From Treponema sp. (GTDB taxonomy: Bacteria > Spirochaetota > Spirochaetia > Treponematales > Breznakiellaceae), in NCBI GenBank assembly GCA_031276815.1, contig JAISMJ010000062.1:1-39862 (forward strand): a stretch of 39,862 bases of DNA, read 5' to 3'. A model generated the notes under the pieces. It was not told the origin of the DNA. It made no database searches and saw nothing but the letters and a program-made list of their open reading frames with translations. Numbering within the stretch: position 1 is the stretch's first letter; every line of letters begins with the position of its first letter. Shown here in pieces: positions 16,501-21,938 of the stretch. Both the position numbers and the translations under genes were made by a program.

Positions 16501-17883
16501 GGCGGCGCCGAATCGCGGGTACCGGAATCCACGCCCGCAGCCGCGCCGGGAACAAAGCGCACCGCGGAGGAGACCGCGCGGGATAACGCGGACAGAGTAA
16601 AGCCGATACGCGAAAAGTTTGAGGCGGCTACACGCATACAAGGGGCGAACCACTCTATTATGATAGGCGCGGACGAAATAGCGGGCGCGTGGGAACTTGT
16701 AGACGCGGACACTCCCACTGCTTCACACGATGAACATACCTTTACCAATACGGAACACTTTCCCCAGAATGAACTAGGGCGAAACGTGAATGATAGAGAC
16801 TACGCGAGAGACACGGACGCGCAAGAGAAAGTGCTGGAATATGCCGCCGATTATAACGAAAACGCATTAGGGATTGACGAGCCGGTTGTGGTATCGCCGG
16901 ACGGCATAGTATTAAGCGGCAATAACCGCACCATGTCCAGCAAGTTAGCGGCGGAGAAAGGCACCGACAAAAAGTACATCAACGCGCTCCATCAACGCGC
17001 ACAATCATTCGGCTTCACGCCGGAGCAGATTGCCCAATTCAAGCACCCGCGCGTTGTGTTTCGCGCGCATGACAAGTTACCGTATACGACAGACACGTTT
17101 GCGCGGTTTAACCCCAAAAGCAAGAAGGGACAGAACGAAGAAGAGATGGCGTCAAAGGTCGCTAAAGTAGTAGACAACGATACCGCCGACAAAATAGCGG
17201 CGCGTATTCGGGGCGACAGCATGTCTGAATTTCTGTCTAATCCCGCGTCAATGAATACCGTGCTTGACTATTTAGTCGCGCGTAACGCCATTTCAAGCAC
17301 CGATAAAAACACGCTGGTAAACGCGAATGGCGCTGTTTCCAATGAGGGAAAAGTATTTTTTCAAAACGCGTTTCTTGCTATGGCGTTGGGCGAAAACGCT
17401 ATGCACAAGATGTACTATAACGGGATGAATGACATACGGGGCATGGTTCAGGAACTTTCGCCCGTAATCGTCCAGAGCAAATCGTTACCTCCCGATTATG
17501 CGATAGACAAAGAAGTGAATGAAGCCCTAGACATATTGGTAGACCTCAACCGCAAGCGCAAAACGTATCCAACCATTGCGGCGTATACGGAAAAACATAA
17601 AGACGCAACCCCGCTTGCCGTTCACCTAGCCGACAGGATAGACCGGCAAGACTTACAGCCGGAAGATTTAGGGCGGTTAATAAAGTCGCTCAGGAACAAT
17701 TCAGAGGGAGAGGATATGTGGGGCGAAAAACCAACAAAAAAGCAAGTGATTGACGCGTTTATTAATCACGCGGTCAGAAAAGCAAGGAAGCGGGATACGA
17801 CAACCAAGATTATAAAGGCATGGATTAAGCTGTGGAAGATTGCGAAAAAATTAAATGTTGATAAAAGAAAGGAATTGGCGTAA
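13579..17883 (+). CDS. Giant MuF-type minor head protein with two DdrB-like ParB modules
   Basis: The start is taken as TTG 13579, two bases after the portal stop and 5 nt from GGGGGG; an ATG at 13453 would lie entirely inside portal coding. The 1434 residues run in this order. A MuF/SPP1 gp7-like domain (about 125-220) has EIRTAVNALLFQYAQKY, KRWKHNAHLVKD, HHQSMNG and the terminal VINCQC. A KRFTGRGRDNW segment follows. A Pro/Glu linker (about 354-392) has a 12-residue repeat. An alpha-rich region follows. Then come two DdrB-like ParB-superfamily modules (about 634-930 and 1034-1325), each with SPDGIVLSGNNRTMSSKLA. MuF proteins enter the prohead with DNA, so the C-terminal modules are probably ejected into the host as effectors (polyvalent protein architecture). 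Confidence 0.8.
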   Translation: MTTALQRLIAKAKQLGLFEGFEYRIPESLKRRQTTPRGRRKPPAMEAPEQKRFDFMPTPHTLKELRAIIKQLNEGELPAAKKDEVTAAMRLALKAHPTNALAAMNAMRKALSRMGFPDDKAKQIAVTEIRTAVNALLFQYAQKYAEDKGARLLKRWKHNAHLVKDPRHHHQSMNGVTVPIDEPFTLAGADGITYYPRYPHDGMLPAGEVINCQCTYDIIRARKTMNRTAVLKSILHSLLVWKRNRYNIGDTRENPRTGQKEVKRFTGRGRDNWIPVEGDKAQASLFGEEELKPQGAQPAEKTALKKRMEKLEAFQKKDPVKIQELFDGIQDLPKETERVEALKAAHEILQPDTTPAQPVEQTPEPETPAEAQPAQEPETPAEEQPAPEEKQAAEINEHITGTSDAIIDAPNPVEAAESLPKTGETLEALKTATDYFVNSSNTNLEVYGNDYGANAFPDNFTAEQKQRIDDAVATYKKEYPQSKLVWDVRGYLMDVTAKPKRAISYTLENGNEKKILRAMAPDEDRVLDYMLTRPNEVKSFFHLINPTIRRKLFNRFPPADVPALKQRDRLLEIAQKIKSGEYDRSGSDMEEVPDEQIKPFDSPEANEADNKKRLKKVNQEWQKKRGIEGKQWEVNGRKGHWRLVEADAPTASHNEKTFEQSEDFLHNQDGRTMNDRDYRVETNKEAVKKFAEEFDGRAIAFDDPVTVSPDGIVLSGNNRTMSSKLAAEKGTDKAYLDRLQKTADRMGFNTEQLKRFKHPRAVFELDELDEPYSTALFASFNTDDKKQMDAETAAKKASTILAEKEDVVGKIADSFGKYDNVKKVYDDPDAVNDMIHSFIESGVITIADKGKYVSNSGTLTESGQTFVENTLLASVAKPDDLTRLSAAGMAPVKNAIMCALPKLLKNEAARKDLSGAIDIMRHAILNKTSSGDKPDEMDIRNAAKGGMFDEDKPRSQIDMAMKLNGNENDLNRSLGGAESRVPESTPAAAPGTKRTAEETARDNADRVKPIREKFEAATRIQGANHSIMIGADEIAGAWELVDADTPTASHDEHTFTNTEHFPQNELGRNVNDRDYARDTDAQEKVLEYAADYNENALGIDEPVVVSPDGIVLSGNNRTMSSKLAAEKGTDKKYINALHQRAQSFGFTPEQIAQFKHPRVVFRAHDKLPYTTDTFARFNPKSKKGQNEEEMASKVAKVVDNDTADKIAARIRGDSMSEFLSNPASMNTVLDYLVARNAISSTDKNTLVNANGAVSNEGKVFFQNAFLAMALGENAMHKMYYNGMNDIRGMVQELSPVIVQSKSLPPDYAIDKEVNEALDILVDLNRKRKTYPTIAAYTEKHKDATPLAVHLADRIDRQDLQPEDLGRLIKSLRNNSEGEDMWGEKPTKKQVIDAFINHAVRKARKRDTTTKIIKAWIKLWKIAKKLNVDKRKELA
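14668..14739 (+). repeat. 36-bp tandem repeat in Pro-rich linker
   Basis: Two adjacent copies with a 36-bp period encode EPETPAEAQPAQ and EPETPAEEQPAP. They form part of a Pro/Ala/Glu linker separating the MuF domain from the C-terminal effector modules. Confidence 0.7.
15697..15773 (+). repeat. 77-bp tract shared by both DdrB-like modules, copy 1
   Basis: This tract and 16891-16967 differ at only two of 77 positions, both synonymous, while the surrounding module sequences are clearly diverged. It encodes the ParB-like core VSPDGIVLSGNNRTMSSK and following residues. The sharp edges suggest gene conversion between the two modules. Confidence 0.8.
16891..16967 (+). repeat. 77-bp tract shared by both DdrB-like modules, copy 2
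   Basis: This is the second copy of the tract at 15697-15773, 1194 bp downstream and in the same frame. Recombination between the copies would remove 398 codons in frame and leave a single hybrid module. Confidence 0.8.
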
Positions 17884-17892
17884 CATAGAAAC

Positions 17893-18390
17893 ATGAAGAA
17901 GTTTATTTTTTTATGTTTTTTTGTGGCATTCGGTTTGACGGTCTCCGCTCAAGAAACTATTGACGTATCTGTGTTCACGCAAGAAGAAATTGCTGTGTTT
18001 AAGTACTTAAACTACGTTCTTGATGCAGAAGTTGCTATACCATTGGCGCTTAACGCCGCTCCGAAATCAGAACCGCCTCTAGCGTGGTTTGTCGGGAATG
18101 AAATGTCTATTGCGGATCCAATCTGTACTAAGCGTAATTTTTCATTTCATCCGGATAATGTATATGTGAACGGCACGGAGGAAGTTCGGACGATGCTTTC
18201 CGATATAACTCTGAAACTATTTTCGTTACTTATACTCGAAGACACACCCCGTTGGATGCTGGAAATGGCGTATATGTCGCATGAAGCAGGTGTTCTTGAC
18301 GAAGTTATAGCTACAACTGAGAAATTACGGGATGATATTAAAGCGCAACGGGAAGCGGTACAGTCATATAGAGATTCATTGCCGGAATAG
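17893..18390 (+). CDS. Exported protein of unknown function (accessory gene in head operon)
   Basis: Residues 1-20 form a signal peptide (MKKFIFLCFFVAFGLTVSA, cleavage expected before QE), with no convincing lipobox. The 146-residue mature part is acidic, with a two-Cys middle region (one Cys in DPICTKRN), a helical segment LSDITLKLFSLLILEDTPRW and a C-terminal coiled coil (EKLRDDIKAQREAVQ). No family is recognised. A periplasmic protein is out of place between a minor head protein and the capsid protease, and no Shine-Dalgarno sequence is seen. These are traits of a later-inserted accessory gene (moron). Such genes often alter the host envelope or block superinfection, but that role is only conjecture here. 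Confidence 0.7.
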   Translation: MKKFIFLCFFVAFGLTVSAQETIDVSVFTQEEIAVFKYLNYVLDAEVAIPLALNAAPKSEPPLAWFVGNEMSIADPICTKRNFSFHPDNVYVNGTEEVRTMLSDITLKLFSLLILEDTPRWMLEMAYMSHEAGVLDEVIATTEKLRDDIKAQREAVQSYRDSLPE

Positions 18391-18417
18391 CGTTTGAAAA
18401 AATAATAAAAAGAGTGA

Positions 18418-18446
18418 TTGACATTATCCGCTATATATAATAGTAT
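18418..18446 (+). promoter_or_regulatory. Sigma-70-type promoter before the protease-scaffold gene
   Basis: A perfect -35 box TTGACA (18418-18423) is followed after 17 bp by TAGTAT (18441-18446). An overlapping TATAAT at 18436-18441 has a 12-bp spacer and is less likely. Transcription would begin near 18453, only about 9 nt before ATG 18462, giving an almost leaderless mRNA. The 71-bp intergenic region is AT-rich, unlike most gene junctions here. Confidence 0.6.
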
Positions 18447-18461
18447 TCATATAGAAATACT

Positions 18462-19733
18462 ATGACTAGAATATTTAAAAGCTTCGCCAACAAATCCCCC
18501 ATTACTCGCGGTAAAAAACGCTACCTCTGCGGCGTTGCCACCGGATTAAAACAAGACGTTCACGGCGAGCGTATGAGCGGTAATTGTATCCGCTCAATCA
18601 TACGGCAGTCTAAAGAAAAAGACATTTTGCTGTTTCCCGATGAACATGGCATACGTGAAAGCGAAGACATTGGTATTTTGCATAATTTAAAACAACTGCC
18701 TAACGGTGATATTTATGTGGAGTTCCGCCTCTATGATGATACCGACAGCGTAGACGCGCGTTCCATAGAGACCGCCAATAAACTATGGGCGCAGTCCAGC
18801 GGGTTACCGCCTTACACGCGCCCGCGAGAAAAAGGCTTTTCTATTGAGGGCTATATCCCCGAAGACAGAAAAGACCTGGAAGACAAACGGGAGAACGAAG
18901 GCATTATTGACGACATGAAAGTCGAAGGTTTTGTAGTCGTTCCCGAACCCGCCTACGAAAATAGTGTTATACAGACTGTTGAAAAGTCTAAACATACAAC
19001 AAAGGAGAGAAATGTGGCAAAGAAAGTTCAGAAGTCAATTTCGCCGGAAGAAGAAGACCTCATTCAGAATATTGATAATGAGATTAAAAAGCTTAGTGAA
19101 TTGGTGAAACAACATAAATCTGTAGAAGACGACATTGTTGAAGCCGATGACGAAGGTGATGATGTGCCTCCCGAAGAGGAGCATCTTGATGACGTTGAAA
19201 AAACCGAAGAAGAAGAAGTTGAAGACGAATCGGCGTTTGACGATTTTGAGGAAGAAGAAGTCGAAAAGAAGAAGGTCAAAAAATCTGAAACAGCCCGCGC
19301 GTCCGCGGAGGAGAAAATCGACACGCTTACGGAAGAAGACGAGCGCGCGCTGCAAGTGCTCAAGAGCTTGATGGGAAGCGTCCGCAAAGCGCGCCGCGTG
19401 CCGGAAGAGACCGTAAAGTACTTCAATGAAACGCACAAGGTTCTTAAATCGGCGTTCACTAAAATCAACCAACAACAACAAAGGATTGATCAACTGGAAA
19501 GCGCGGTTGAAGGTATGCTTGAAGGCATGGGTATTTCTCAAAAACTGCTACAGACAGGGACGCGCAAAAAAGTCCAGAAAAGCCGTCTTTCGCCGGACGC
19601 GCAAGCCATTGTGGAAGCGCTCGGTTCTGTTATTCAGAAATCCGCGCGAACGCGCGGCGAGGTCGATTACAGCGCCGATATGGGCAGAGACGGCACGCTC
19701 GGTGATGTTATGAACCAATTGTTCAACAATTAA
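18462..19733 (+). CDS. Capsid maturation protease fused to scaffold (XkdF-like)
   Basis: Residues 1-165 resemble XkdF-type prohead proteases: RYLCGVATGLKQDVHGERMS with a candidate catalytic His34, GILHNLKQLPNGDIYVEF, KGFSIEGYI with candidate Ser127, and DMKVEGFVVVPEPAY. Residues about 185-423 form a very acidic then coiled-coil scaffold (EEEEVEDESAFDDFEEEEVE, INQQQQRIDQLESAVEGML). The protease should process scaffold and capsid during head maturation. A near-consensus promoter stands directly upstream, but there is no obvious Shine-Dalgarno sequence. The capsid gene follows after 11 bp. The protease-scaffold-capsid order is classic for HK97-fold phages. Confidence 0.75.
   Translation: MTRIFKSFANKSPITRGKKRYLCGVATGLKQDVHGERMSGNCIRSIIRQSKEKDILLFPDEHGIRESEDIGILHNLKQLPNGDIYVEFRLYDDTDSVDARSIETANKLWAQSSGLPPYTRPREKGFSIEGYIPEDRKDLEDKRENEGIIDDMKVEGFVVVPEPAYENSVIQTVEKSKHTTKERNVAKKVQKSISPEEEDLIQNIDNEIKKLSELVKQHKSVEDDIVEADDEGDDVPPEEEHLDDVEKTEEEEVEDESAFDDFEEEEVEKKKVKKSETARASAEEKIDTLTEEDERALQVLKSLMGSVRKARRVPEETVKYFNETHKVLKSAFTKINQQQQRIDQLESAVEGMLEGMGISQKLLQTGTRKKVQKSRLSPDAQAIVEALGSVIQKSARTRGEVDYSADMGRDGTLGDVMNQLFNN
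19014..19733 (+). CDS. Scaffold protein from an in-frame internal start
   Basis: AAAGGAG (19001-19007) lies 6 nt before GTG 19014, which is in frame with the protease-scaffold gene and begins MAKKVQKSISPEEEDL. The product would be the 239-residue scaffold without the protease. The start falls at the junction between the protease domain and the acidic scaffold region. Phage lambda makes its scaffold Nu3 from inside protease gene C in the same way. This would allow many scaffold copies per protease. Confidence 0.6.
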   Translation: MAKKVQKSISPEEEDLIQNIDNEIKKLSELVKQHKSVEDDIVEADDEGDDVPPEEEHLDDVEKTEEEEVEDESAFDDFEEEEVEKKKVKKSETARASAEEKIDTLTEEDERALQVLKSLMGSVRKARRVPEETVKYFNETHKVLKSAFTKINQQQQRIDQLESAVEGMLEGMGISQKLLQTGTRKKVQKSRLSPDAQAIVEALGSVIQKSARTRGEVDYSADMGRDGTLGDVMNQLFNN

Positions 19734-19744
19734 GGAGGCAAGAC

Positions 19745-21145
19745 ATGTCGATCATAGCGCAATTCAATTCTATGCAAAGTCAAAGAAGCAGGCTAATCCG
19801 CAAGGCGTTAGACTCTTCTCTTGGAGCGGGATCCGGTCCGTATAGCCCGCTTATCGCTCAACAGCTTGAAAAGGTCATTACAAATGTCATGACACGCCTA
19901 TCGCCGGAGCTTGCGGTCATTAAAACGGAATACGCGCCCCAGAGATATCACGAATTTAACCGTCTCATGGCATTACCCAAAGCCAACGGCTTTATGGGCG
20001 AAGGGGCGGTTACGCCGACCCATCAGTCTTTTTACACACGCGACCGCGTGGAGCTAAAGGTTATGAGACGCAAAGGCGCGGTTACCAACTTTTTGCAAGA
20101 CGCTTCTAAGGGGTATATCGACGCGGCGGCGGCGGAAATGGAGAATCATCTGCAATCCCACGCCTACGATATTATCACGGCGCTTTTGTGGGGACACGCA
20201 AAGCCTAACAAATACGGCATTGACGGGCTGGACGCGCTTATCGAAACAAACCGGAACAATAACGCAATCGGCGGGGAAGTTCCTCAATCATTGTCTTTTT
20301 TAGACGACATGATTGATCAAAATATCGAAAAGCAAGGCGCGGCGCATGTCAAATGTTTTTTGATGTCTCCCAAAATGCAAAGCGCGGTTTCACGACTGCT
20401 GACTAATGTCCGGTTGCAGCAAGGCAACGCGGGCACGGCTACCGTAGAAATCAGCGGCGGCTGGCGGCTCGAAACCTACCGCAATATCCCCATTCTACCG
20501 GTTTCTTCTATGGGCAGCAGCCGGCGCAAAATGGGCGCGATCACAGCCGCAAGCGGAACGACCAACTACTTCCGTGTCGCGATTATTACCTATGACGGCG
20601 AGAGCGAGGCTTCAGACGTTATACAGGGAGGCTCGTCCTCATCGGTTACGCTTAATTGGGCGGCGGAAGACGGAGCCTTTTATTACAAGATTTACGCGGG
20701 CAGCACAGAGGCAACGCTTAAACTGGTTGCGGTCATACCGGCGCAGACCTATGACGGTATCGGCACGTATCAGGCGGAGGTCGCGGGCGTTACCATTAGC
20801 GGCAATCCTATACTTCCCAATCAGCCGTTGACGCTTATAGCGCCGGCAGGTATCACGGCGCTCACTACCCCCACCATTACAGACAAGCTCGCTCAAGACG
20901 TGCCGTTTGTCGCTACGGGCGGTGTTGTGCCGGAAACAGTCATGTTGTGGGACACGGACAAGTATCAGGGACTGGGCAAAGTGCCGTACACCAATCAGGG
21001 CGGAGACCGGTTTAACGGTCTTGTAACTATTGAACCGCTCGCAAAGACCGATGATTTTGTGCAGTTTCTTATTCGCACCTATTTTGCGCTGTGCCCGTCT
21101 TGGGAAGCGACAAGCGTCATTTCGAGAGGGTGGAGAGCGGCGTAA
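19745..21145 (+). CDS. Major capsid protein (HK97 fold) with Ig/FN3-like insertion
   Basis: The 466-residue protein follows a very strong AAGGAGG site. Residues 30-260 show capsid features: an N-arm with GAGSGPYSPLIAQQLEKVI, YHEFNRLMALPKANGF, VELKVMRRKGAVTNF, LSPKMQSAVSRLL-like and WRLETYRNIPILPV segments. The C-terminal part (from about residue 375) has VMLWDTDKYQGLGKVPY and VQFLIRTYFALCPSWEATSV. Between them, about residues 262-370 form a beta-rich stretch (NYFRVAIITYDGESEASDVI, YYKIYAGSTEATLKLVAVI) that resembles an Ig or fibronectin-type domain, probably displayed on the capsid surface. It is the shell subunit. The stop overlaps the next start (TAATG). Confidence 0.8.
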   Translation: MSIIAQFNSMQSQRSRLIRKALDSSLGAGSGPYSPLIAQQLEKVITNVMTRLSPELAVIKTEYAPQRYHEFNRLMALPKANGFMGEGAVTPTHQSFYTRDRVELKVMRRKGAVTNFLQDASKGYIDAAAAEMENHLQSHAYDIITALLWGHAKPNKYGIDGLDALIETNRNNNAIGGEVPQSLSFLDDMIDQNIEKQGAAHVKCFLMSPKMQSAVSRLLTNVRLQQGNAGTATVEISGGWRLETYRNIPILPVSSMGSSRRKMGAITAASGTTNYFRVAIITYDGESEASDVIQGGSSSSVTLNWAAEDGAFYYKIYAGSTEATLKLVAVIPAQTYDGIGTYQAEVAGVTISGNPILPNQPLTLIAPAGITALTTPTITDKLAQDVPFVATGGVVPETVMLWDTDKYQGLGKVPYTNQGGDRFNGLVTIEPLAKTDDFVQFLIRTYFALCPSWEATSVISRGWRAA

Positions 21146-21432
21146 TGCTGATTCCATTTGGAACTATTGGCAAAGCGCGCGCTGTAGCTGTAGCGGAACA
21201 GGCGGCGGAGGAGATTGAGCCGGAGTCCCCGCCGTCCGTTCAAGAACAAAAGCATGAACCCGACAAACAGTACATTATGCAATACCCCGATATGCCGCTT
21301 GGGAGGCGGCGGGGGTTTTGTTTTGAGTGTCTCGGTAAGGTGTTGTACGTTGTAAACGGCAAGACTACCGTTGACGCGGAGACAGCCGCCCTATTAGAAA
21401 AGTCGGGTTGGATCAGAAAGGAGATATTATGA
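21145..21432 (+). CDS. Small head-associated protein, hypothetical
   Basis: ATG 21145 overlaps the capsid stop and gives 95 residues. The first half is acidic and Pro/Glu-rich. The second half is folded-looking, with GFCFECLGKVLYVVNGKTTV and a closing LLEKSGWIRKE. No family is recognised. The position directly after the major capsid gene suggests a decoration or head-stabilising role, but nothing in the sequence proves it. An ATGA overlap joins it to the next gene, with AAAGGAG just before that start. Confidence 0.6.
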   Translation: MLIPFGTIGKARAVAVAEQAAEEIEPESPPSVQEQKHEPDKQYIMQYPDMPLGRRRGFCFECLGKVLYVVNGKTTVDAETAALLEKSGWIRKEIL

Positions 21433-21938
21433 GAGTAGCATACGTAAAAAAAGGTAAAATACTATCTATTTCTAGCTCGGCAGCCAAGCCAAGCGGGGAA
21501 GGCTGGATCGTCCTATCGGATGATTTCAACGGAAAAATTGGCGATACGGTATCGGCAAACGGCTCGGTACTGTATGAATCTGATACGATGACAACGGAGG
21601 CGGCTATCAAAGCCGTCGAGAACGCGGAGAAAGAACTGGCGCAAGCGGATACCACGTTTACCACCGCGAAAAAAGATTATGAGCTTGCAAAAAAGGCCGC
21701 GGATGTCGCGGTACAACAGGCAACGGACGCGACCAACGCGAGCAACGCGGCGTATGCGGCGCTTATTGAGGCGGAAAAACGATGGAAAGACTTGACGCAT
21801 ACTACGCTTGTAAGAAAAGACACGGCAAAGCGGGTTGTTGACAAGGCAATAGAACGCGCCGGCGAAGAAGCCGCAAAGAAGGCAAAGAAAGACGCGGAGA
21901 AAAAAGCCAGAGCGGAAATCGAAAAAGGAAGCAAATAA
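21429..21938 (+). CDS. Alanine/lysine-rich coiled-coil protein after capsid
   Basis: The start ATG 21429 is preceded by AAAGGAG. The first 55 residues form a small beta-like domain (VAYVKKGKILSISSSAAKPS, then WIVLSDDFNGKIGDTV). The remainder is a long Ala/Lys/Glu coiled coil (EAAIKAVENAEKELAQAD, KKDAEKKARAEIEKGSK). The 169-residue product has no recognisable family. It sits between the capsid gene and a long fibre gene, with the fibre ATG directly after its stop, so it may be a stalk or base for a head fibre. That function is inference from order and shape. Confidence 0.6.
   Translation: MRVAYVKKGKILSISSSAAKPSGEGWIVLSDDFNGKIGDTVSANGSVLYESDTMTTEAAIKAVENAEKELAQADTTFTTAKKDYELAKKAADVAVQQATDATNASNAAYAALIEAEKRWKDLTHTTLVRKDTAKRVVDKAIERAGEEAAKKAKKDAEKKARAEIEKGSK

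Noticed and set aside
15891-16748. A 285-codon open frame on the minus strand
   Set aside because: It is Ser/Ala-rich, lies opposite the clear MuF-DdrB frame, has no ribosome binding site and looks like an antisense shadow of strongly biased codons.
19135-19713. Lys/Arg-rich frames overlapping the scaffold region
   Set aside because: They are +1 shadows of the GAA/GAG-rich acidic scaffold and have no start signals.
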